From contig ONQE01000004.1 of NCBI GenBank assembly GCA_900319925.1, forward strand, positions 10,343 through 66,189: DNA of 55,847 bases, read 5' to 3'. Origin of the DNA: an uncultured Bacteroidales bacterium. Its GTDB lineage: Bacteria > Bacteroidota > Bacteroidia > Bacteroidales > WCHB1-69. The notes below the pieces were generated by a model. That model had not been told where the DNA came from and did no database searches. It saw only the letters and a program-made list of their open reading frames with translations. Positions 36,511-45,131 of this stretch are shown here, one piece after another. The position numbers were made by a program, and so were the translations under genes. The stretch's first letter is position 1, and the number at the start of each line of letters is the position of its first letter.

Positions 36511-36570
36511 CCCAATAACCCTTAAACCTTAACCCTTAAACCTTAAACCTTAACCCTTAAACCTTAACCA
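36508..36570. repeat. Heptamer array B6 filling the whole gap from stop codon to xylA start (9 units)
   Basis: Exactly nine units (TAACCCA, ATAACCC, TTAAACC, TTAACCC, TTAAACC, TTAAACC, TTAACCC, TTAAACC, TTAACCA) run from the first base of the glycosyltransferase stop codon to two bases before the xylA ATG. No other DNA lies between the two genes. Confidence 0.96.
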
Positions 36571-36572
36571 AT

Positions 36573-37901
36573 ATGGAATACTATCAAGGCAAAACCGCAT
36601 TCTTCCCCACTGTCGGGAAAATCAAATTCGAAGGCAAGGAGTCCAAGAACCCGCTGGCCTTCCATTATTACGACGAGAACCGCGTGGTGATGGGCAAGAC
36701 CATGAAAGAGCACCTCAAGTTCGCCATGGCCTACTGGCACACGCTCTGCGCCGGAGGTGAGGACCAGTTCGGCGGTCCGACAAAGACCTTCCCGTGGAAC
36801 GCCGCCTCCGACCCGATTTCCCGCGCCAAATACAAGATGGACGCCGCTTTCGAGTTCATGACCAAATGCTCGATCCCCTACTACTGCTTCCACGATGTGG
36901 ACGTGGTGGAGCCGGGCGACACGTTGGCGGAGTTCGAGAAACGGTTGGCCACGATGGTGGAACACGCCAAAGGGCTGCAACAGACTACGGGCAAGCAGCT
37001 TCTCTGGTCCACGGCCAACGTTTTCGGGCACAAGCGCTACATGAACGGCGCGGCCACCAATCCCGACTTCCACGTCACGACGTTCGCGGCCACGCAGATC
37101 AAGAACGCCATCGACGCTTGCATCGCGTTGGGCGGTCAAAACTACGTCTTCTGGGGCGGTCGTGAGGGATACATGTCGCTGCTCAACACCGACATGAAGC
37201 GCGAGAAAGAGCATCTCGCCATGATGCTGACGATGGCCCGCGACTACGGTCGCAAGAACGGTTTCAAGGGTACCTTCCTCATCGAGCCGAAGCCGATGGA
37301 ACCGACTAAGCATCAGTACGATGTGGATGCCGAGACGGTCATCGGATTCCTGCGCCACTACGGTTTGGACAAGGATTTCGCCCTCAACATCGAGGTGAAC
37401 CACGCGACCTTGGCCGGCCATACTTTCGAGCACGAGCTGCAGTGCGCCGCCGACGCAGGGATGCTGTGCAGCATCGACATCAACCGCGGCGACTACCAGA
37501 ACGGTTGGGACACCGACCAGTTCCCCATCGACATCTACGAGCTGACGATGGCGTGGTTGGTCATCCTGCAGGGCGGCGGATTCACCACTGGCGGCACCAA
37601 CTTCGACGCCAAGACGCGCCGCAACTCCACCGACTTGGAGGATCTTTTCTATGCCCACATCAACGGCATGGACGCCTTCGCCCGTGCGTTGCTCACCGCC
37701 GCCGCCATCCTTGAGAACTCTGACCTCGCGAAGATGCGCTCCCAACGCTACGCCTCCTTCGACAAAGGCAACGGCAAGGCCTTCGAAGAGGGCAAGCTCA
37801 CGTTGGAAGATATGCGCAACATCGCGCTGCAACTTCCCGAGCCGCAGCAGATTAGCGGCCAGCAGGAGTTGTACGAGATGATCGTGAATATGTACGTGTA
37901 A
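36573..37901 (+). CDS. xylA: Xylose isomerase
   Basis: This 442-residue enzyme belongs to the long class II xylose isomerases and interconverts D-xylose and D-xylulose (or glucose and fructose). The N-terminus [20 protein letters not shown], the [10 protein letters not shown] segment with catalytic His and Asp, the [16 protein letters not shown] metal-binding segment and the [17 protein letters not shown] region are diagnostic. Family enzymes use Mg2+, Mn2+ or Co2+. No xylulokinase or xylose transporter is nearby, so it is not in a full catabolic operon here. The gene starts two bases after a heptamer array and has no visible Shine-Dalgarno sequence. Confidence 0.97.
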   Translation: MEYYQGKTAFFPTVGKIKFEGKESKNPLAFHYYDENRVVMGKTMKEHLKFAMAYWHTLCAGGEDQFGGPTKTFPWNAASDPISRAKYKMDAAFEFMTKCSIPYYCFHDVDVVEPGDTLAEFEKRLATMVEHAKGLQQTTGKQLLWSTANVFGHKRYMNGAATNPDFHVTTFAATQIKNAIDACIALGGQNYVFWGGREGYMSLLNTDMKREKEHLAMMLTMARDYGRKNGFKGTFLIEPKPMEPTKHQYDVDAETVIGFLRHYGLDKDFALNIEVNHATLAGHTFEHELQCAADAGMLCSIDINRGDYQNGWDTDQFPIDIYELTMAWLVILQGGGFTTGGTNFDAKTRRNSTDLEDLFYAHINGMDAFARALLTAAAILENSDLAKMRSQRYASFDKGNGKAFEEGKLTLEDMRNIALQLPEPQQISGQQELYEMIVNMYV

Positions 37902-37914
37902 CCCACATTCTGAT

Positions 37915-38880
37915 ATGAAAAAGTTTCTCGCAGCAGTACTCCTTTTTTTGGCTGTGTCCTACGGCTACAGTCAAAAGGTGCAGCTGTTCGACAAATCAAA
38001 TTCCTCCATTCCCGAGGATGACCTCTTGAGCATTGCAATTGATGGTCAAGGCAACAAATGGATAGGAAGTGCCCAATTCGGCGTTCTAGTTTTCGACGGA
38101 AAATCCTATACTACGTTTCCAGAAATGAAAGGTGATTTCTTCACCCCCATTTTCAAAGATTCCAAAGGGAATATGTGGGTGTCTTTTTCGGCACTGGTGG
38201 AAGTGGGCAGCGTAGATGTTTTGGCTCGTTATGATGGTTCACGATGGTGGTGGTATAAGGCGGAAGATATAGGTCCGTATAACATATCGGTCACCGACAT
38301 TTGTGAAGGAAAAGACGGAACGCTCTATTTCGCCGGTCCCGAAGGATTTCTGGTGATGGTGAAGGATAACAAGTGGGAGCTGTTGGAGCTCCCGAAAAAA
38401 GACATGGTGGCGTTGTCTGTCGCCGTGCGTGATGATGGTGTCATCGCCCTCGGATTCGGACGCCCCGACTGTGGATTGCTATTGTATGAAAACGGAAAAT
38501 GGGAAAGTTTCTCCGAAAAGAGTTCGCCGCTTGTCCTCAACACAGTGCGAGCCTTGAAGTTCACCAAGGACGGTTCTTTGATTGTGGGTTATGGCGGAGG
38601 CTTTGGCAACGGAGGGTTTTCGGTGATGAAAGGCAAAAAATGGACCCACTACAACAAGTCCAATTCTGGTATCTCCGACCACATGGTCCGCGACATCGAG
38701 TTTGACGGAAAGAACTATTGGATGGCGACGAATAATGGTCTGGTGAAATTTGACGGAAAGAAGGTCACACCCGTTTTTTTCCGTGAAGGCATGTTCAAAA
38801 ATGTCATCAACGAAATCGCCATAGAAGATGGTACCCTTTGGATTACCACCAACTTCGGGCTGATTCGGTACGTCCCGTGA
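37915..38880 (+). CDS. Secreted beta-propeller protein with two-component-regulator-type repeats
   Basis: The 321-residue protein starts with a signal peptide (MKKFLAAVLLFLAVSYGYSQ) and then repeats the propeller blades seen in the sensor part of hybrid two-component systems: GNKWIGSAQFGVLVFDGKSY, GNMWVSFSALVE, YWMATNNGLVKFDGKKV and LWITTNFGLIRY. There is no histidine kinase, no transmembrane helix after the propeller, and no type IX sorting domain, so it is a standalone secreted propeller. It may bind a glycan or another ligand, but this is inferred only from the sensor relatives. Codon use is slightly more AT-rich than in neighbours. Confidence 0.82.
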   Translation: MKKFLAAVLLFLAVSYGYSQKVQLFDKSNSSIPEDDLLSIAIDGQGNKWIGSAQFGVLVFDGKSYTTFPEMKGDFFTPIFKDSKGNMWVSFSALVEVGSVDVLARYDGSRWWWYKAEDIGPYNISVTDICEGKDGTLYFAGPEGFLVMVKDNKWELLELPKKDMVALSVAVRDDGVIALGFGRPDCGLLLYENGKWESFSEKSSPLVLNTVRALKFTKDGSLIVGYGGGFGNGGFSVMKGKKWTHYNKSNSGISDHMVRDIEFDGKNYWMATNNGLVKFDGKKVTPVFFREGMFKNVINEIAIEDGTLWITTNFGLIRYVP

Positions 38881-38906
38881 GAAAAAAACGTTCTTAAAAA
38901 ACATTG

Positions 38907-38914
38907 TATTTTTG
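38907..38914 (+). promoter_or_regulatory. Promoter -7 element reading into the REP-like region
   Basis: TATTTTTG followed by CTGCC. There is no gene until ridA at 39199, which has its own promoter. Confidence 0.6.
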
Positions 38915-38945
38915 CTGCCGAGGAACGGTTCCGTCACCGTCTTTC

Positions 38946-39135
38946 GCCCCTGTCGGGGCTCTGATGGACACGGGAACACATTGTCCTACCAAGCTGTTGT
39001 CCCTGCCGGGACACGACAAAACGCAATGTCTCGTTGAGAGTTGACAGGAATACCGACCCTCCTACAGCCCCGGCAGGGGCGAACGCTTGGTAGAAGAATG
39101 GCACCTTGCCTTTTTCCTCGCCCCGATTAGGGGCG
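38946..39135. repeat. Cluster of REP-like hairpins
   Basis: Four stems: GCCCC-TGTC-GGGGC (38946-38959), GTCCC-TGCC-GGGAC (38999-39012), GCCCC-GGCA-GGGGC (39067-39080) and CGCCCC-GATTA-GGGGCG (39119-39135). The second is preceded by CTACCAAGC (38986-38994), and the third is followed by its complement GCTTGGTAG (39085-39093), so these two form an inverted pair. Stem 2 keeps pairing where stems 1 and 3 differ (T-A for C-G). Confidence 0.85.
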
Positions 39136-39168
39136 TAACACAGCCCTTCCCCATTCCCTAAAAAAATG

Positions 39169-39176
39169 TATTTTTG
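39169..39176 (+). promoter_or_regulatory. Promoter -7 element of ridA
   Basis: TATTTTTG followed by CAATTTC, 22 bases before the ridA start. Confidence 0.75.
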
Positions 39177-39198
39177 CAATTTCAAAAACAACCCCATT

Positions 39199-39573
39199 AT
39201 GAAGAAAGTCATCCACACCAACAATGCACCGGCCGCCATCGGGCCGTACAGCCAGGCTATCGAAGCCAACGGCATGCTTTTCATCTCCGGTCAAATCCCC
39301 GTGAATCCCGCCGAGGGCACTGTGCCTGAGGGTATTACCGCCCAGACCGAGCAGGTGATGAAGAACATCGCCGCCATCCTCAACGAGGCCGGCTACACCT
39401 TCGACAACGTGGTGAAGACCACCTGTCTGCTCAGCGACATCGCCAACTTCGGCGCGATGAACGAGGTCTATGCGACCCGCTTCCCCTCCAACCCGCCCGC
39501 CCGCGCCGCCTTCGCCGTGCGCGACCTCCCCAAAGGCGTGATGGTCGAAATCGAAGTCATCGCCGCGAAATAA
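39199..39573 (+). CDS. ridA: RidA family enamine/imine deaminase
   Basis: The start is placed at 39199, downstream of the promoter, giving 124 residues that begin MKKVIHTNNAPAAIGPYSQA. The family motifs GPYSQAIEANGMLFISGQIP, VVKTTCLLSDIANF and the active-site region NPPARAAFAVRDLPKGVMVE with the catalytic Arg and Glu are present. RidA hydrolyses reactive enamines made by PLP enzymes such as threonine dehydratase, preventing damage. A perfect palindrome lies 25 bases after the stop and could terminate the transcript. Confidence 0.95.
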   Translation: MKKVIHTNNAPAAIGPYSQAIEANGMLFISGQIPVNPAEGTVPEGITAQTEQVMKNIAAILNEAGYTFDNVVKTTCLLSDIANFGAMNEVYATRFPSNPPARAAFAVRDLPKGVMVEIEVIAAK

Positions 39574-39598
39574 GACAATCTGTAGGGACGAAAAAATG

Positions 39599-39626
39599 GT
39601 AGAGACGCAAAATTTTGCGTCTCTAC
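39599..39626. repeat. 28-bp perfect palindrome (GTAGAGACGC...)
   Basis: The half-site GTAGAGACGCAAAA (39599-39612) is followed immediately by its exact reverse complement. It lies between ridA and the ABC-F gene, ending nine bases before the latter's start. I recall near-identical GTAGAGACGC palindromes dispersed in unrelated bacterial genomes, so it is probably a mobile palindromic repeat. Confidence 0.9.
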
Positions 39627-39635
39627 GTTCTGTTT

Positions 39636-41519
<1,884 letters not shown>

Positions 41520-41552
41520 GCCCGCAGACCTGACGGCTTTCCTCATCAATAG

Positions 41553-41652
41553 TATATCCGAAACCCTATATTTTTACATCGTTACGGATGAACTATAGCG
41601 GATACTATATCCGAAACTATCAATTTTTAATAGGTTTCGGATATGGTATCCG
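41553..41652 (+). promoter_or_regulatory. Repeated operator upstream of the AAA ATPase gene
   Basis: Two 15-bp palindromes, CGGATA-CTA-TATCCG at 41599-41613 and CGGATA-TGG-TATCCG at 41638-41652, have identical six-base arms and different three-base centres. Both are flanked by GAAAC or its complement GTTTC, and a half-site TATATCCGAAAC lies at 41553-41564. The second palindrome falls across the expected -33 region of the promoter at 41663-41670, a repressor-type position. Confidence 0.75.
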
Positions 41653-41662
41653 AATATTTTTG

Positions 41663-41670
41663 TATTTTTG
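41663..41670 (+). promoter_or_regulatory. Promoter -7 element of the AAA ATPase gene
   Basis: TATTTTTG followed by CACAC, 20 bases before the start at 41691, and just downstream of the paired palindromes. Confidence 0.75.
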
Positions 41671-41690
41671 CACACAGAAAAAACATCGTT

Positions 41691-43160
41691 ATGGATACTG
41701 CTTCAACACCTCTTTTTATTGGAAGAGAATACGAGAAATCATTGATACAGCAATACTTAGATTCGCCAAAAGCCGAGCTTGTCGCTATTTATGGACGACG
41801 ACGGGTTGGCAAAACATACTTGGTAAAATCATTTTTCCATAATCAGTTCGATTTTTATTTCACGGGGATGTACGAAACCTCCCGCGCGGTGCATCTTTCT
41901 CTGTTCCGGAAAGAGCTTTCGCGTCTTACAACCGAAAAAGTGCCCCCTTTGAAAGACTGGTTCACTGCTTTTGACGCATTGAAAGACTATTTGAAAACAC
42001 TGAACAAGGAAAAGCTGGTCGTGTTTTTGGATGAGTTGCCTTGGATGGACACTCCACGGAGCAATTTTCTGGCCGCTTTCTCCAACTTTTGGAACACATG
42101 GGGATCCACACAACCCAACCTCAAACTGTTTGTATGCGGATCGGCTACCACCTGGATGCTTGACAAATTTGTCGGCGACAAAGGCGGTCTTTACGGGCGT
42201 GTATGTCGTCCTATCCATCTATCTCCCTTTACATTGTACGAAACCGAACAATACTTTCTGAAAATCAAAGGATTAAATTGGGGAAGAATGCAGATTTTGG
42301 AAACGTATATGATTATGGGCGGCATTCCCTATTATCTTGACATGATGGAGACCAATCAACCGTTGAGCCGCAACATCGACCGACTCTTTTTCGGGAAAGA
42401 CGCTCCTTTGAGAAATGAATATAGTTTTCTGTTCCGCTCTCTTTTCAAAGAATCCAAACTCTACCAAAACATCGTGGAGGCTTTGTCCTTGAGACTCAAA
42501 GGACTTACCAGAAAGGAGATTATGTCAGAAATTGGCATAGGAGATGGCGGGGTGTTGACCCTCGCCTTGGAAAATCTGTGCAAATGCGACTTCATCCGAA
42601 AATACACTGAATTTGGGAAGAAGGAGAAGAACACCTTGTATCAGCTCACAGACCTTTTTTCACTTTTTCACTTGCGATTTGTTACCAAAGGGAGCGGACA
42701 AGACGAGCTTTTCTGGAGTAATATGCAGGGGACAGGGGCGAAAAACGCATGGTCGGGGTATGCTTTCGAACAAGTGTGTCTGCTGCATCTGAATCAAATC
42801 AAAAGCAGTATGAGCATTCTTGGGATTTTGAGCAACGCATACACTTGGCTTTGCAAACCATTCACCGATAGCGACGGAACACACTGGAAAGGTGGGCAGA
42901 TTGACTTGCTGATAGACCGGAACGACAATGTAATCAGTGTTTGCGAAATGAAATACTCAAAAGATGACTTCACGGTGGAGGCAAGCTATGCAGAGCATCT
43001 TCGCAACAGGGAAACCTTGTTCCGCAAAGAAACCAAAACCAAAAAAGCTTTGCAACATGTGTTGGTCACCACTTTCGGGCTTCACCAAAATGTGCACAGC
43101 GGGATTTTTCAGCACGTGGTCACCATAGACCATCTTTTCCAGCAACCAACACTTATATAA
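41691..43160 (+). CDS. AAA+ ATPase with C-terminal DUF234-like nuclease-type domain
   Basis: The start at 41691 follows the promoter, giving 489 residues (MDTASTPLFIGREYEKSLIQ). Residues 35-42 GRRRVGKT form Walker A, and LVVFLDELPWMD (about 109-120) is Walker B. A winged-helix-like segment follows (LRLKGLTRKEIMSEIGIGDG). The C-terminal domain contains GGQIDLLIDRNDNVISVCEM then KYSKDDF, the D...ExK arrangement of restriction-like (PD-(D/E)XK) folds, as in the archaeal-type ATPase_2/DUF234 proteins. Their function is poorly known; mobile-element or defence links have been suggested. Codon use is more AT-rich than in neighbours, and the gene has its own operator-promoter, both suggesting acquisition. 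Confidence 0.85.
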   Translation: MDTASTPLFIGREYEKSLIQQYLDSPKAELVAIYGRRRVGKTYLVKSFFHNQFDFYFTGMYETSRAVHLSLFRKELSRLTTEKVPPLKDWFTAFDALKDYLKTLNKEKLVVFLDELPWMDTPRSNFLAAFSNFWNTWGSTQPNLKLFVCGSATTWMLDKFVGDKGGLYGRVCRPIHLSPFTLYETEQYFLKIKGLNWGRMQILETYMIMGGIPYYLDMMETNQPLSRNIDRLFFGKDAPLRNEYSFLFRSLFKESKLYQNIVEALSLRLKGLTRKEIMSEIGIGDGGVLTLALENLCKCDFIRKYTEFGKKEKNTLYQLTDLFSLFHLRFVTKGSGQDELFWSNMQGTGAKNAWSGYAFEQVCLLHLNQIKSSMSILGILSNAYTWLCKPFTDSDGTHWKGGQIDLLIDRNDNVISVCEMKYSKDDFTVEASYAEHLRNRETLFRKETKTKKALQHVLVTTFGLHQNVHSGIFQHVVTIDHLFQQPTLI

Positions 43161-43188
43161 TGAAAAAGAAACAATAGAAACAATTATC

Positions 43189-43905
43189 ATGCATTACTTC
43201 TACTCCCCCGATATAGCCCAACCCTTCGTCACCTTAAGCAACGAAGAATCAGAGCATTGCGTGCGCGTGATGCGTCATCGCGAGGGCGATGTGGTGCGCG
43301 TCACCGACGGCTGCGGCCATCTGGCAGAGGCTGTCATCGCCGAAGCGCACCCGAAAAGATGTCTGTTGCAGATTTTACAACAACTTACCGACAACCCTCT
43401 TACCCACAATGGATTGCATCTCGCCGTGGCGCCCACTAAGAACGCCGACCGTATGGAGTGGTTGTTGGAAAAAGCCATCGAAATCGGCATCTGCTCGCTC
43501 ACGTTCCTGCAGTGCGACCACTCCGAGCGCACGCACCTCAATTTGGAACGTCTGCAACGGTTAGCCATTGCCGCGCTGAAGCAGTCGCAAACCACATGGT
43601 TGCCACCACTCAAGATGATGAAATTCACGGATTTCATTCAGCAAAACACCAACACACAAGCGAATAAGTTTATCGCATGGTGTGACGAGCACAACCAGCG
43701 GCAACTGGTGGATATGCCGCGACACTTTCCGGAAATGATTCTGTTGATTGGGCCGGAAGGGGATTTCAGCGAAGAGGAAATTGCCTTGGCGCGCGAGTCC
43801 GGTTACACGGAGGTAAAGCTCGGCGACCGACGGCTGCGCACGGAAACTGCAGGACTGTACGGATGCTTAGTAGCGTCGACAACATCGGGTGCGAACGGCA
43901 TCTAA
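43189..43905 (+). CDS. rsmE: 16S rRNA (uracil1498-N3)-methyltransferase
   Basis: This 238-residue SPOUT methyltransferase starts MHYFYSPDIAQPFVTLSNEE, with an N-terminal PUA-like domain, and ends in the knot signature LLIGPEGDFSEEEIALARES followed by LGDRRLRTETA. It methylates U1498 of 16S rRNA at N3 using SAM. The length is normal. The gene starts 28 bases after the ATPase gene without a clear promoter of its own, and converges with rlmN, another rRNA-modifying gene. Confidence 0.95.
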   Translation: MHYFYSPDIAQPFVTLSNEESEHCVRVMRHREGDVVRVTDGCGHLAEAVIAEAHPKRCLLQILQQLTDNPLTHNGLHLAVAPTKNADRMEWLLEKAIEIGICSLTFLQCDHSERTHLNLERLQRLAIAALKQSQTTWLPPLKMMKFTDFIQQNTNTQANKFIAWCDEHNQRQLVDMPRHFPEMILLIGPEGDFSEEEIALARESGYTEVKLGDRRLRTETAGLYGCLVASTTSGANGI

Positions 43906-43929
43906 CGCCGAGAGATTGCGAAAAGGGTA

Positions 43930-44967
43930 CTACTGTTTAGCCTGCTCCCGCACCAATTGCCCGCACGCCGCCGCAATGTCCTGGCCCTTGCTTTGGCGGA
44001 TATTCACCACCATATTACAACGCTCCAGCACACTAATGAATCCCTGACGGCGCACCGGATCCGACTTGTGGAACAGCGAATCAGGGGTGGAATTATACTC
44101 TATGATGTTGATTTTCACGGGGAACGGACGACAGAAACGAGCTAACTGCTCGGCAGCTTTCTCCGAATCGTTCACCTTGGAAAGCAACAAATACTCGATA
44201 GTGATACGCTCGCCCATCTTCTGGTGATAATAGACCAATGCCGCCTGCAAGTCATGGAGCGGGTTGCCCTCCGTTACCGGCATGATTTGAGCGCGCACAA
44301 CGGGGTCCGCACTATGCAATGAAATAGCCAATCCGCAACGGAAACCTCTGTCTGCCAAAGCTTTGATACCTTTGATGATACCCGCTGTGGAAAGCGTAAT
44401 CCGCGTCGGGGATAAGGCGAAATAGTCCTTACCGGTCAGGATGTCGATAGCCGTCATCATATTGTCGAAATTGAGCAGCGGCTCGCCCATCCCCATAAAG
44501 ACAATATTGGTAATATGCTGGTTGTAAATCTCTTGCGCTCGATTATTGAGCAATACATACTCGTCAATGATTTCGCTGTAGTGTAGATTTCGGATAAAGC
44601 CCATCGTACCCGTGGCGCAGAACGCACAATGCAGCGGGCAACCGACCTGTGTCGAGAGGCAGGCCGTGACACGCTCTTTGCTCGGAATGAGCACGCCTTC
44701 GACCATCTTCCCATCGTGAAACTGCAGCAAAAACTTAGTGGTTTTGTCGCTGCTTTGCGCCTCGCCGGCAATCTCCGCCCGATGGAACGTGAAATTATCC
44801 TGCAACTTCGCACGCAAGGCCACCGACAGGTCCGTCATCTCGTCGAACGAGCCCGCCCCGCGTTTCCATAACCACGTCCAAATCTGCTTCGCCCGGAACG
44901 GTTTTTCACCATTCGCCTGCAAAAACGAAACCAACGCGTCAAATTTTATGTTACGTATATCATTCAT
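43930..44967 (-). CDS. rlmN: 23S rRNA/tRNA adenine-C2 methyltransferase (radical SAM)
   Basis: This 345-residue enzyme methylates A2503 of 23S rRNA and A37 of some tRNAs. The radical SAM cysteines are Cys110, Cys114 and Cys117 in VGCPLHCAFCATG, followed by the family motif MGFIRNL. The SAM-binding GMGEPLLNFDNM is present, as is the C-terminal cysteine in AAACGQLV, which lies near the expected methyl-carrying cysteine. The N-terminal accessory domain (about 1-90) is present. Upstream, between rlmN and miaB, lies a REP-like hairpin and a heptamer array. Confidence 0.97.
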   Translation of the reverse strand: MNDIRNIKFDALVSFLQANGEKPFRAKQIWTWLWKRGAGSFDEMTDLSVALRAKLQDNFTFHRAEIAGEAQSSDKTTKFLLQFHDGKMVEGVLIPSKERVTACLSTQVGCPLHCAFCATGTMGFIRNLHYSEIIDEYVLLNNRAQEIYNQHITNIVFMGMGEPLLNFDNMMTAIDILTGKDYFALSPTRITLSTAGIIKGIKALADRGFRCGLAISLHSADPVVRAQIMPVTEGNPLHDLQAALVYYHQKMGERITIEYLLLSKVNDSEKAAEQLARFCRPFPVKINIIEYNSTPDSLFHKSDPVRRQGFISVLERCNMVVNIRQSKGQDIAAACGQLVREQAKQ

Positions 44968-45003
44968 ATTCGACTTTTATTATCATCCCTACGCTGCGAC
45001 TAC

Positions 45004-45040
45004 CAAGCTCTTGCCCCTTCGGGGCTGCTTAAGGAAGCAT
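45004..45040. repeat. REP-like hairpin with CTACCAAGC head
   Basis: CTACCAAGC begins at 45000, and the stem GCCCC-TTC-GGGGC lies at 45013-45025, followed by TGCTTAAGGAA. The head matches the one at 38986, and the tail resembles the sequence after the right copy at 8634-8661, where CCTC/GAGG replaces CCCC/GGGG. Confidence 0.75.
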
Positions 45041-45103
45041 TTCAAACACTACCCCGCCCTTCAAGCACCCATTCCAAAAGAAGCAGAATTGGGGTTTTAG
45101 TTA

Positions 45104-45131
45104 CAACTACTAACTACTAACTGCTAACTTC
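45104..45131. repeat. Heptamer array A5 (TAACTAC type, 4 units)
   Basis: Units CAACTAC, TAACTAC, TAACTGC and TAACTTC. The miaB stop codon (TAG on the minus strand, 45124-45126) spans the last two units. Confidence 0.85.

Larger units (their letters stand above)
38881..39198. other. Intergenic region with REP-like hairpins between two promoters
   Basis: These 318 bp have no convincing gene. They contain a good promoter element at 38907-38914, four GC-rich hairpins (38946-39135) and a second promoter at 39169-39176 that serves ridA. A 26-codon open frame at 38964 is too short and lacks support. Confidence 0.75.

Noticed and set aside
36508-36570. Telomere-like repeat suggesting a linear replicon end
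   Set aside because: CCCTTAAA-type units resemble telomeric heptamers, but they occur internally between intact genes at several places.
38964-39044. A 26-codon small ORF in the REP-like region
   Set aside because: It runs through a hairpin stem, has no ribosome-binding site and no recognisable sequence.
43161-43188. Separate promoter for rsmE
   Set aside because: No TAnnTTTG element is present in the 28-base gap; read-through from the ATPase gene or an internal promoter is as likely.
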